From assembly GCA_010094045.1 (NCBI GenBank), contig ML986785.1, forward strand, positions 1-64,000: a DNA stretch of 64,000 nt, given 5' to 3'. Below the pieces are notes generated by a model that ran no database searches, had not been told where the DNA came from, and saw nothing but the letters and a program-made list of their open reading frames with translations. The stretch's first letter is position 1; each line of letters opens with the position of its first letter. Made by a program: the position numbers and the translations under genes. This DNA comes from Lojkania enalia. Its lineage: Eukaryota; Ascomycota; Dothideomycetes; Pleosporales. Positions 1 through 11,893 of this stretch are shown here, piece after piece.

Positions 1-2250
1 TTCCTAGAATTTTAAACTCTTCTAGTTCTATAATATATATAACTTTCTTCTAGAAATCTTTCCCTTCTATAGTTTAAATTGTATAAGGTCGTTCTAGTTA
101 TATTATAAGTATTTCTTTTCTAGCGATATAGTTGCTAGCTATAAAATTCTTTATTACTCTACTATTAATAAGTATATATACTTTATAGCTGTAGTACTAT
201 CTAGGTATTATAAGGTAGTATTCTCCTATATTCCTATACAACTAAGTTATCTTAGGCTAGTAGGCTATTACTTCTTTTATAGATATATATTTTAGATATT
301 TTCGTTCTAAGCATTTATATTATAGCCTTCCTCTAATATATACTTTAGGTAGTAGAGGTTTAGGTTTGAGTACTATATAGTTTTAAATTTATTTAGTAAC
401 TTTCTATTCTATTATAACTTCTTACTTTATAAGATTTTCTAGTACTTTATTTTCGTTTAGTTGTTTTAGCTATATACCTATATTTTCCTTTCTTCCTTAG
501 TAGGCCTTATACTATTATTTAATACATAATATCTATACTATCTCGAAATATACTAGATAGTATTAGTTTATATAGGGGTTATTGTCTTTTCTAACCTAGT
601 AGTCCTATTCTTATTTATATCGTAATACCTTTAGTATCTAGTATTTTACTAGTACTTTGTTTCGTAAGAAGGCTACTGCTTTCTATACTATATACGCAGC
701 CTTATCCTAATCTATTATATTAAGGTGCCCTTCTACTACTTTTGTAGTTTCTATCCATTTTTGGAAATGTGAGAAGCAGATTTCTCTAAGGTAGGTATTT
801 TACTATTCTTCATAAACGTCGACAATATCTTATTCTAGTCCGTTCTTATTATAGAATCTTATAGGTAGTTCGTCTCGTAGAGTAGCTATAAGAGCCGGTA
901 TTCTCTATTTATACTCGATTATTCCTTATTAGTATGTAGAATATGCTTTAGGTGCTGGTTTAGGTATTAGTACTCTAGTAGTAGCTTCTTCTTTTTATAA
1001 TAGGGTGTTTATTTCTTTATCCTTATCTAATATTTCTTAAACTTCTTCTAGCTATCTTTTTATATATTCCTACGTTGCTGTAAGTTATATTTTCTTCTAA
1101 AGCTAATATTCTATAGCTTTTTTAAATTGTCGGTATAGTTAATACTTATCTTTATTATAGAAGGACTAATATAAGGTTCTATATTCTATAGTTGCGGCTA
1201 GTTTTTCTTTACCTACTTCCTGCAGTTTATCTTCTATAAGCCGGTTTCTTCTTTCTTTCTTTTTACTTCGATATTTCTTTACTATATATTCTAGTTTTTA
1301 ACAATTATAATACTTAATATCTTTTTTCTAAGTCTTCTTTTCCTAAGTCGCCTATAATTTAGGCTTCTTTTCTCTAGTAGCGCTTAGATCTATAGGTCCG
1401 CTCGCGTTAGTAACTCTTACTAAGAAGTATACCCTTTAGTAGTACGCTTATCTTTCCTTGTTTTTAAACTAGTATAGTTTATTATCGATTCTCTTTACTA
1501 GTTAGAAGTATAATACTAAGTCCCGCGGTTACTCTATATATATTATTACTCTTTTTATTTCTATTTTCAATCCTCTGTAGAACTTTACTATTATACTATA
1601 GTTATTCTATACAACTTTATTCGAGAGTTATTAAAAGCTTGATATATATAAGATAATAGATCCTAGTTAAACTAGGTTATAAAGTCTATCTTCTACTACT
1701 TATACTTCGTTGATATCTCTAAACGCTAGTTTAAGTTTCTATTAGAAGTATATTAGACTTGTAAATATTACCTTAGTTTTACTCTTCTAGTATTCTTCCG
1801 CGTAGTTCTTAAAATCTATTAGAAAGGACTAGAACTAGTCGAGTAGTTTACCCGTTAAGTATATTTCTATAAATAGTACTTTCTCGTTCTTATATTAAAT
1901 AATATCGAGGTTAGCGTTAATATAGATTCTTATTACTACTAGAAATCTTTTAAGCTTAGACCTGGTTCTATTAAATTTGTTAAGTAGTACTAGTTTAATT
2001 TATTATTAGTAATATATTATTAGTAGTACTCTTTTAACTTATTTAAGTTTTTAGATAATTCCTGTAAGCCCCATCCCTTATTTACTATTAATTATTCTTT
2101 ATATTCCTTTAAAACTTTTGAGAAGGTTATCCTAAGTCTCCTTTAGGCTTCTTATCTATTTATCTACTAGGACTAATTATTCCCGTTATTATACTAATTT
2201 ATTCTACATTCTTATAAATATAGTTATTATATCTACCTCTAAAGAGGTAG
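1..2250 (-). pseudogene. gag-protease remnant of Gyp2-1
   Basis: Degenerate coding region on the minus strand, full of TAG/TAA stops where Gln or Trp codons are expected. A CCHC zinc-knuckle remnant (nucleic-acid-binding Gag motif) lies near 1278-1320 and still reads YYNC, so one Cys is retained. A retropepsin-type site remnant, where a D-S/T-G motif should stand, is visible near 119-178 as INSRVIKNFIASNYI. The order zinc knuckle then protease matches Gyp2-2 (23065 and 24205) and Gyp2-4 (61148 and 62288), where both lie in one frame. The start codon cannot be placed because ATG has been lost. Not functional. Confidence 0.75.
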
Positions 2251-2379
2251 CTTTACTAGCTAATCCCAACATTCTGCTTGTGTAAGTTTCCTATATTACT
2301 TACCGAAGGTATCTCTTTCCTTATAACTAGGGTAGTCTAATTGGTCTTACTTCTTCTAGCCTTACGAGGGTAGTTAAAG

Positions 2380-2750
2380 TGTAACAGCCCTTCTAATTAG
2401 CTAAATATAGAGCGGGGTAATAACTAAGAGTAATTATATACTGTGAGGTGTATTATTCTTATAAACTTATAATAGAAGTACGTAAGTAGAGTATATAAAG
2501 GATATTTAAGTTAACTATAAAGAGCTATAAAGATTAGAGTTGTGAGGTTGTTAAATACAATTTAGTTCCCTTATTATTTCTTCTTGCTTAGTTACTCAGT
2601 CAACTAAGCAACTAAGTATACTTAGTTACTTAGTTAACTAAGCTACTAAGCGCGTTATATACTTTATATTAGCCTTATTCTTCTAGCTATATAGAGTTCT
2701 AGATCTTAATTAGGTCTAGTATAGGGGTTCTTACAGGGATGTCTGTAATA
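2380..2750 (-). repeat. 5' LTR of Gyp2-1 (371 bp)
   Basis: Bounded by tgtaacag on the left and ctgtaata on the right, that is TGTTACAG...CTGTTACA inverted ends on the element strand, with one end base changed. The internal sequence (ctttaactaccctcgtaag, element strand) follows at 2379 leftward and also follows the LTR of Gyp2-4 at 60081, which fixes the LTR/internal boundary. It is 38 bp longer than the 333-bp LTRs at 28442 and 59748, apparently because of the short repeats at 2587-2650. Many CpA and TpG survive, so RIP is lighter here than in the neighbouring DNA. Confidence 0.88.
2587..2650. repeat. Cluster of CTTAGTTA / TAACTAAG direct and inverted repeats in the LTR
   Basis: About 64 bp made of repeated cttagttact, agttaactaagc and actaag blocks in both orientations, able to fold into several hairpins. 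The 333-bp Gyp2 LTRs have a shorter version (around 28550-28575 and 59847-59876), so this block accounts for most of the LTR length difference. It may represent reiterated promoter elements or simple replication slippage; nothing in the sequence decides this. Confidence 0.7.
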
Positions 2751-5700
2751 CTAGTATTACTAGTAGTTATAACTCCTTTCCCTATTATATATTCTTATCT
2801 AAAATCTATCTAGTTTAATTCTACTTATTTTAGACTACGCTATATATTATATTGTTTTATACCTCTACTATTCCTCTATCTTTACTTCTTCTATTATTTA
2901 ATATACTGCGTATCCTTCGCGCAGCTTTTCTAGTACCTTCTAAACCTACTACTACGCTAAGCTTACCTTATACTATCTATCCTACTACTTACTAATACCC
3001 TCTTTATATCGGTTATATCTAGCTAATTTAATATTATTATAGCTTATCTACTTTCTATTAAAATAGCTGCTTATTAGCCCTCGCTAATACCTACTATCTA
3101 TAATAAACCTCTCTATCGCTTATACGTCCAGCTTCTCCTCTTTTTATTCTATCCTTTATTCTACCTTACCCTCCTTTATAAGAATTATCGAATCTACTTA
3201 CTTGTCTACTTACCTATTATATCTACTCTTCTAAATAAAGTTAATTATACTCTATAGCATCTCTATATATAGTATAAATACAATCCTTAGAAAATCTACC
3301 CCTATACCTAATACTAATATAGCTATTATAAGCCTACCTTCTTTAAGCTATTTTTCTAACTACCTAGCTTACTTTATATCTCTAGTATAATAGTATCTAT
3401 TATCTAGTACTTTAGCTATTATTTTATATTACGCTTTACTGCAGTAGTATACTATCCCTTTCTCTCTTTATTCCCTAAGCCGCTGTATCTACTACTAATA
3501 TATTATTAATACTATCTTCTATACCTACTTCTACTTATATTATAATACTAAATATTATATACTTAACTATATTATACTCGCTTAAACGTATATTATATAC
3601 TAAACTAGTATATTTTCTTCTAGCTCAGCCTCTCGTACTAGTAGTAGTATTACTATAAGTAGTACTACCAGGTATAATAGTAGCTGTAGATTCTTTAGCT
3701 TTACTAGCTTTAGCTGCTAGTTACTTAATATAAAGATAAGATAATATTTATCTACTATAATCTACTATAGTAGCTTCTTATTATTAAGTATTCTTATATA
3801 GCTAATAAAATTCTTATTACTTATTATATCGCCCGCTATATCTGCGCTAACTACTACTACTACTATTAGATTACTCTCGCTATACTTCTACTTTATATAG
3901 TTAATCCTACTCTCTTAAATCTACTTAACCAAGTTTTTAATAAGCGCCCGATATAGTACTACTACTATTATTATCCTATATTAATTTAAGTAAGCTGGTA
4001 TAGTAAATAGTAAGCTTTTTCCTCTACTAGTTAAGAGTACTATAATAAGTAGTATCTACCTGCCTAGTACCGTATGTATTATATACTCTTATTTAGCTAA
4101 GTAGAAGCTAACCTCTTCTTACCTAAGTACCTGCTATATTACCTTTTAAAACTCTTTTTCTCTTCTACTTTAAGCCCGCACTTTCTTTTCTTATATTATA
4201 GGTCCTTTACTATTATTATTATACTGCTGCTACTTTCTTACCCTAGTCTAACCTTAACTACCTATCTACCTTACCTCCGGTGTCTTTTTACCCCCGTCGA
4301 GCCCTAAGAAGTAATACTATAGTATATTAAGTAGCTAGAATACTTTAATTAAGTATATACTAAGATACTTAATAATATTAATTAGTATACTATAGTTCCT
4401 AATCTCTATTTATATCGTTTATACGTTCTATAACTCTAGTATATTCTTTTCCTTCTTATCTACTTTAGCTTCTTTAACTTCCCCTATCTTATCCTAATAT
4501 CCTTTACTAAACGATTCTTTAACTACTTTTCTACTAATACTAATAGCTTTATATTAGTAGTCTAGTATATATAGCTTAATACCTATCTATTTACTAGTCT
4601 TATACTTAAGCACGCGCGTTAGTTAATCTATCTTCTATAGCCTATATTAATCCGCCTATATATAGTTACTAAAGCTACTACCGAGTACCTTAATATTTAG
4701 ATACTTCTAAAACAGCTGTATATAAGCTAAATATACTACTATTATCTATCTTAGCTATAGTAGTAGAAAGCATAGTACTACTTTTAACTTATTCTACTAG
4801 GATTGCAATTTATAATAGTAGACTACTATTATAATCTATCTATCTACTATAAAGATATTATAGTTCTATAGTATTCTATTATAATACTATATTATTATAA
4901 TCTCTAACTCTTACTTAAACTACCCTAAAGTTATATATATACTAACTATTAGTAGTTCTAAAAAGTAATCTACCTACTATAAGTACTACTTTATCTACTA
5001 CTTACTCTATAAGCTATCTTTTAACTAAACCTGCTAACTAGCTTCTATCTATCTAGCCTAAGTAAGTATCTACTTAAGTTTATTATTAAGCTAATTATTA
5101 TAATAATAGATAAAAGATATACCCTACTATATAAATATAATATTATTAATAAACTACTCCAGCTGGATAGTAAACTAGTCCTTAGCTCTAGCCGTCTAAT
5201 ATAGCTCCTACTAGAGTATTTCCTCTACCTTAACTACTATATTCTATACTATCTTATAGAACTAGTTAATATAGATTAGCCGGCTGTTAAGATAGAATAT
5301 CTTCTTATCTTTTAACTAGTAAGCGTTACTTAAATTACTAGCTGTTAGTATAATAAACTTTTTATACGCTAGTAAGCTAATTATCTTATTTATTAAACTA
5401 AACGATCTATTAGCTAGAAACTTCTATTATATAAGTATAAAATACTTCTAGTCCTCGTCTATCTACTCGTCGTGCTCTACTACTAGAAGTAACTTCTCTA
5501 TATCTAATACGCGTATATAGTATACTATACTAGCTAGTATATATAAATAGTTTTTTACTATATATAAGCGGTCTATTTTAGCGTTAATCTCTAGTATAGT
5601 AAGAAAATAGATAAGTCTACTACTAAATAGCCGATCGCCTGTTAATTAAAAAATAAATAATATAATTATATTAAGTAGTACTTTAAGCTAAATATCTTTA

Positions 5701-7197
5701 CTATTCCTATCTAATATAACTTATAGTACTATTATTAGTTCCTTCTATTTACTTTACTAACAGAATAGCTTACGCGCGTCTTCTATCTAATCTACTTCTT
5801 TCTTCTTATAGTATCTATAATAGGGGCCGCTATTACTATTATTATCGCTATTAGTACTACTTCTAGCTCTATTAGACCTAGAACTTATACTATTATCTAA
5901 TACTATACTATTATTATTACTATTATTACTATTATTACTATAGCTAAACTATATAGTCTAAACTTTTTCGTCGGTAATAATATAGAAAAAGTAGTAGATA
6001 AACTTAATAATATAGCTAGTATATACCGCCTAATTCTTAGGGTTTTATAGTTAAGTAAGCAGACGCTTATCTACCTTATATTATTAAGCGCTTCTAAACT
6101 ACTATCTTATCTCTTATATAAGTAATAATAACTCTCTAATATTCTACTTAACTAATAGTTTAACTAGCTTTACTACCTACTAAAGTTTTACCTCGCTTTA
6201 GTTAAACAGCTAGATCTAATATATAAAATATACTCGATTCCGCTTTATTAAATACTCTAGCTACTCTATCTACTTAAACTATCTAGTTTTATTAGTCTTT
6301 ACTACCTCCGCATTTATAATCTATACTTTTTCTTCTTCTCTCTACTTCGTAAGCTTAAACTTAGCTAACTAATTATATATAATATCAGCCTCTATATAGA
6401 AAATAGCTAGCTTATAGTTATAACTACCTATATTAATAATAAAATATCGTTATAACCCGCTAGCCTAAAAGAATATCTATACTTTAACCTTCTAATAGAG
6501 CTTATTTTTATTACCTATCTATACCTACTTATACTTTTTCTTTAGATATATATATAGCGTATTAATATTAGTAGTAATATAATATTTAGATTGCTTATAC
6601 TAGAACCTATTTAATAGCTTTTCTAATTCTAATATTAGTTGCCCGAATAGTATAGGTAACTAGACGTTTTTTACTAGTCTAATTAGCTACTAATAAGTAT
6701 ACTTAATAATTACCCTCTTCTACTCTATTATTATACTATAATAGTACTGTAGATATATATTAATATTTAATATAGTAGTTATATATTCCTTATATATTAG
6801 AATATAGTACTTAAGTAGATAGTAGAGATAGTTCTTAATATCCTTTAATAATAGTACTATTCTACTTACTTATATACGGGTCTTTCTACTATAGATATAG
6901 TATTACACCCTCGGTTCGAGCGTCTATATATTCTAGTAGAACTATATCCTTCTAGCCTTATTATAGCCCTATACTAGTATGGGTGTAATAATATAGTATT
7001 ATAAGTAGAATAAATAAACTCTACTAAATAGTTTTTATATATAAAGTATTATAGTTAGAATACTAGTTATAAATAAATTAGGGGGGTAATAGTTAGATAA
7101 ATCGCCTCCTTTTAACAACCTATTTCGGGTATAGCGCTACAGTACTATACCTAATCTATTATAAATTGGGCCTAATTCGTCGCCTTATATTAGATAG
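2751..7197 (-). pseudogene. R1: RecQ-type (telomere-linked-helicase-like) gene copy, RIP-degraded
   Basis: Longest of six related minus-strand copies. After allowing for RIP stops, the helicase motifs appear in order: motif I near 4009-4031 (GKSLLFTIPA), motif II near 3733-3763 (VDKYYLIF, from a DEAH/DECH-type box), GIGVDF near 3270-3312, and motif VI near 3197-3239 (IQKSRYNRQ, from an IQESGRAGR-type RecQ motif). A long conserved region without recognised catalytic motifs precedes the helicase (about 4300-6990), as in fungal subtelomeric telomere-linked RecQ helicases. Roughly 1400 codons fit, similar to that family. The right terminus at 7197 is shared with R2-R5. Not functional: stops throughout and no start codon. 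The telomere-linked assignment is from remembered family features; the RecQ helicase call is firmer. Confidence 0.8.
7125..7154. repeat. Terminal palindrome of R1
   Basis: Thirty-base near-palindrome (tcgggtatagcgcta on the left, agtactatacctaa on the right), 43 bp from the unit end at 7197. The perfect form is in R3 at 11821-11850. The mismatches here are C/T and G/A differences explainable by RIP, and the cgggtatagcgct half suggests the original was more GC-rich. A shorter G6/C5 inverted repeat lies just to its left near 7080-7110. Confidence 0.8.
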
Positions 7198-10100
7198 GTA
7201 TAGTAGCAGCTATAGATTTTTTAGCTTTACTAGCTTTAGCTGCTAGTTGCTTAATATAAAGATAAGATAATACTTATCTACTATAATCTACTATAATAGC
7301 TTTTTACTATTAAGTATCCCTGTATAGCTGATAAAATTTCTATTACTTATTATATTACCCACTATATCTATACTAACTACTACTACTACTATTAGATTAC
7401 TCTTACTATACTTCTACTCTATATAGTTGATTCTACTCTCTTAAATCCGCTTAACTAAGTTCTTAATAAGTACCTGATATAGTACTACTACTACTATTAC
7501 CCTATATAAATCTAAGTAAGCTGGTATAGTAAATAGTAAACTCTTCTCTCTACTAGTTAAGAGTATTATAATAAGTAGTATCTACCCGCCTAGTATTATA
7601 TATATTACTTGTTCTTACTTAGCTAAGTAGAAGCTAACTTCTTCTTACCTAAGTACCTGCTGTATCGCCTTTTAAAACTCTTTCTCTTTTCTATTTTAAG
7701 CCTATACTTTCTTTTCTTATATTATAGACTCTTTACTATTATTATTATACTACTACTACTTCTTTACCCTAGTCCAGCCTTAACTACCTATCTACCTTAC
7801 TTCTAGTATCTCTTTACCTCTATTAAGCCTTAAGAAGTAATACTATAATATACTAAGTAGTTAGAACGCTTTAATTAAGCGTATACTAAGATACTTAATA
7901 ATATTAATTAGTATACTATAGTTTCTAATCCCTATCTATATCGTCTATACGCTCTATAGCTCTAATATATTCTCTCTCTTTTTATCTACTTTAACTTCTT
8001 CAACTTCCCCTATCTCGTCCTAATATCCTTTACTAAATAACTCTTCAACTACTTTTCTACTAATACTAATAGCTGTATATTAGTAGTCTAGTATATATAG
8101 CTTAATATCTACTTATTTACTAGTCTTATTTTTAAGTACGCGCGTTAGTTAGTCTATCTTTTATAACCTATATTAATCTATCTATATATAGTTGCTAAAG
8201 CTACTATTAAGTACCTTAATATTTAGATACTCTTAAAACAGCTATATATAAGCTAAGTATACTACTATTATCTACTCTAGCTGTAGTAGTAGAAAGTATA
8301 GTACTATTTTTAGCTTATCCTACTAAGATTGCGATTTATAATAGTAGACTACTATTATAATCTACCTGTCTATTATAAAGATATTATAGTTCTATAATAC
8401 TCTATTATAATACTATATTATTATAATTTCTAACTCTTATCTAGACTGCCCTAAAGTTATATATATATTAACTATTAGTAGTTCTAAGAAGTAATCTACC
8501 TACTATAAGTACTACTTTACCTATTACTTATTTTATAAGCTATCTTTTAACTGCAGTTACTAACTAGTTTCTATTTATCTAGCTTAAGTAAATATCTACT
8601 TAAACCTATTATTAAACTAATTATTATAATAATAAATAAAAGATATACCCTACTATATAAACGTAATATTATTAATAAACTACTCTAGCTAGATAGTAAA
8701 CTAGTTCTTAGCTCTAGCTGTCTAATACAGCTTCTACTAGAGTATTTTTTCTACTTTAGCTACTATATCCTATACTATCTTGCGGAACTAGCTAATATAA
8801 ATTAGCTAGCTATTAAAATAGAATATCTTCTTATCTTTTAACTAGTAAGTATTATCTAAATTACTAGCTGTTAGTATAATAAACTTCTTATATACTAGTA
8901 AGCTAATTATCTTACTTATTAGACTAAATAATCTGTTAGCTAGAAACTTCTACTATATAAGTAGAAAATACTTCTAGTCTTCGTCTATCTACTTATTATA
9001 CTCTACTATTAAAAGTAGCTTTTCTATATCTAGCACGCGTATGTAGTATACTATACTAGCTAGTATATATAAGTAGTTCTTTACTATATGTAAGCGGTCT
9101 ATCTTAGTATTAATTCCTAGTATAGTAAGAAAATAGATAAGTCTACTATTAAACAGCTAATTACCTATCGATTAAAAAATGAATAATATAAGTATATCTA
9201 GCAGTACCCTAAACTAAGCGTCCTTACTATCTCTATCTAATATAACCTATAATACTATTACTAGTTCCTTCTACTTATTTTACTAATAGAATAGCTTACG
9301 CGCGTCTTCTATCTAATCTACTTCTTTCTTTCTATAGTATTTATAATAGGGGCCGCTATTACTATTATTATTACTATTAGTACTACTTCTAACTTTACTA
9401 AACCTAGAACTTACTCTATTATCTAATACTATACTATTATTATTACTATTATTACTACTACTACTATAGCTAAACTATATAGCCTAAGCTTCTTTATTAA
9501 CGATAATATAGAAAAAGTAGTAGATGAACTTAATAATATAGCTAGCATATACTACTTAACTTTTAAGGTTCTATAATTAAGCGAGTAGATACCTATCTAC
9601 CTTATATTATTAAGCGCTTTTAAGCTACTATTTTATTTCTTATACGAGTAATAATAACCCTCTAATACTCTACTTAATTAATAGCTTAACTAGTTTTACT
9701 ACCTACTAAAGTTTTACCTCGCCTTAATTAGGCAGCTAGATCTAATATATAAGATATACTCGATTCTACTTTACTAGATATTCTAGCTACTCTATCTGCT
9801 TAAACTACCTAGTTTTATTAGTCTTCGCTGCCTCTATATTTATAATCTATACCTTCTCTTCTTCTCTCTACTTTATAAGCTTAAACCTAGCTAACTAATT
9901 ATATATAATATTAGCCTCTATATAAAGAATAGCTAGTTTATAGTTATAGCTGCTTATATTAATAATAAAATATTACTATAACCCGCCAGCCTGAAAGAAT
10001 ATTTATATCTTAATTCTCTAATAGAGCCTACTTTTATTATCTATCTATACCTACTTATACTTTTTTTTAGATATATATATAGTATATTAATATTAGTAGT

Positions 10101-10300
10101 AATATAGTATTTAGATTACTTATATTAGAACCTATTTAGCGGCTTTTCTAATTCTAGTATTAGTTACCTAAATAGTATGGGCAGTTAGACGTTCTTTACT
10201 AGTCTAATTAGCTACTAATAAGTATATTTAACAATTACCCTCCTCTACTCTATTATTATACTATAATAGTACTATAGATATATATTAATATTTAATATAG

Positions 10301-10490
10301 NNNNNNNNNNNNNNNNNNNNNNNNNNNNNNNNNNNNNNNNNNNNNNNNNNNNNNNNNNNNNNNNNNNNNNNNNNNNNNNNNNNNNNNNNNNNNNNNNNNN
10401 NNNNNNNNNNNNNNNNNNNNNNNNNNNNNNNNNNNNNNNNNNNNNNNNNNNNNNNNNNNNNNNNNNNNNNNNNNNNNNNNNNNNNNNNNN
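10301..10490. other. Assembly gap (190 N)
   Basis: Run of N inside R2. In R1 and R3 the distance between the same flanking sequences (tttaatatag and ctagta) is 198 bp, so the gap size is close to the true length. The missing sequence is predicted to be the R-unit segment equivalent to 6776-6973 of R1. Confidence 0.97.
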
Positions 10491-10641
10491 CTAGTACAGG
10501 TACGATAATATAGTATTATAAGTAGAATAAATAGACTCTACTAAATAGTTTTTATATATAAAGTATTACAGTTAGAGTACTAGTTATAAATAAATTAGGG
10601 GGGTAATAGTTAGACGAATCGCCCCCTTTTAACAACCTATT

Positions 10642-10671
10642 TTAGGTATAGTATTATAGTATTATACCTAA
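10642..10671. repeat. Terminal palindrome of R2
   Basis: Counterpart of 11821-11850 with two central RIP-type differences, again 43 bp from the unit end (10714). Confidence 0.8.
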
Positions 10672-10714
10672 TCTATTATTAATCAGGCCTAATTTATTAC
10701 CTTATATTAGATAA

Positions 10715-11893
10715 GTATATACTATTTAACTCTCGGGGTTTTATAGTTAAGCAAGTAGACGCCTATTTACCTTATATTACTAAACGCTTCTAAACTACCG
10801 TCTCGTCTCTTATATAAGCGATAATAACCTTCTAATACTCTACTTAACTAATAGTCTAACTAGCTTCGCCGCCTACTAAAGTTTTATCTTATTTTAGTTA
10901 GGTAGCTAGATCTAATATATAAGATATACTCGATTCTACTTCGTAAGATACTTTAGCTACTCTATCTACTTAAACTACCTAGTTTTATTAGTCTTTACTA
11001 CCTCCGCATTTATAACCTATACTTTCTCTTCTTCCTTCTACTTCGTAAGCTTAAACCTAGCTAACTAATTATATATAATATTAGCCTCTATATAGAGAAT
11101 AGCTAGTTTATAGTTACAGCTGCTTATATTAATAATAAAATATTACTACAGCCTACTAGTCTAAAAGAATATTTATATCTTAACCTTCTAATAGAATCTA
11201 TTTTTATCGCCTATCTACGCCTATTTATACTTCTTCTTTAGATATATATATAGTATATTATTATTAATAGTAATATAGTATTTAAATTATTTATACTAGA
11301 ACCTATTTAGTAACTTTTCTAATTCTAGTATTAGTTATCTAAATAGTATAGGTAGCTAGACGTTTTTTACTAGTTTAATTAGCTACTAATAAATATACTT
11401 AATAATTACCCTCTTCTACTCTATTATTATACTATAATAGTACTGTAGATATATATTAATATTTAATATAGTAGTTGTGTATTCCTTATATATTAGAATA
11501 TAGTACTGGGGTAGATAGTAGAAATAGTTTTTAATATCCTCTAGTAATAGTACTATTCTACTTACTTATATATAAGTCTTCTTACTATAGATATAATATT
11601 ATACTCTTAGTTTAAGCGTTTATATATTCTAGTAGAACTATATCCTTCTAGCCTTATTATAGCCCTATACTAGTACAGGTGTAATAATATAGCGTTATAA
11701 GTAGAATAAATAGACTCTACTAAATAGTTTTTATATATAAAGTATTACAGTTAGAAAACTAGTTATAAATAAATTAGAGGGGGAATAGTTAGATAAATCG
11801 CCCCCTTTTAACAACCTATTTTAGGTATAGTACTATAGTACTATACCTAATCTATTATAAATCGAGCCTAATTTGTTGCTTTATATTAGATAG
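10715..11893 (-). pseudogene. R3: 5' fragment of the RecQ-type gene unit
   Basis: Begins at the equivalent of about 6018 in R1 and runs to the common terminus at 11893, so it holds only the upstream and N-terminal part of the gene and no helicase motif. Joined directly to R2 on the left and R4 on the right, in the same orientation. It carries the only perfect version of the terminal palindrome. Confidence 0.8.
11821..11850. repeat. Terminal palindrome of R3 (perfect, 30 bp)
   Basis: The 15-base arm ttaggtatagtacta is followed immediately by its exact reverse complement. It lies 43 bp from the unit end (11893). It could form a cruciform or hairpin and is conserved in position in all five complete right ends. 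Confidence 0.92.

Larger units (their letters stand above)
1..2750 (-). mobile_element. Gyp2-1: 5' part of a minus-strand Ty3/gypsy retrotransposon
   Basis: This is the 5' portion of a gypsy-type LTR retrotransposon read on the minus strand, cut off by the left window edge. Its LTR lies at 2380-2750 and the gag-to-protease part runs leftward from there. It aligns base for base, allowing RIP differences, with the plus-strand copies Gyp2-2 (from 22087) and Gyp2-4 (from 59748); position 1 corresponds to about 62455 in Gyp2-4. Its right end abuts RecQ unit R1. CpA and TpG are somewhat more frequent here than in Gyp2-2 (for example around 760-790 and through the LTR), so this copy is less heavily mutated. 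The pol part must lie to the left of the window. Confidence 0.85.
7198..10714 (-). pseudogene. R2: RecQ-type gene copy, 3'-truncated, with an assembly gap
   Basis: Starts at a point equivalent to 3668 in R1, so it lacks helicase motifs V and VI and the C-terminal part. Motif II remnants lie near 7258-7290 and motif I remnants near 7525-7560 (LTSREKSLLFTI). The upstream region then parallels R1 to the common right terminus at 10714. The gap 10301-10490 falls in its 5' part. It is joined head to tail to R1 with no spacer. RIP stops are dense and the copy is inactive. It differs from R1 mainly by C/T and G/A changes, as expected for independent RIP of duplicated copies. Confidence 0.8.

Noticed and set aside
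5888..5945. Tandem ctattattactattatt trinucleotide-like repeat, a possible microsatellite
   Set aside because: It recurs in every R copy (about 9420, 13595, 31195) at the same place in the gene and corresponds to an Asn/Ser-rich coding stretch on the minus strand.
7075..7090. ttaggggggt and similar G-runs near R-unit ends looked like TTAGGG telomere repeats
   Set aside because: Only one imperfect unit is present in each copy, with no tandem array; it is better explained as part of the small G-run/C-run inverted repeat.
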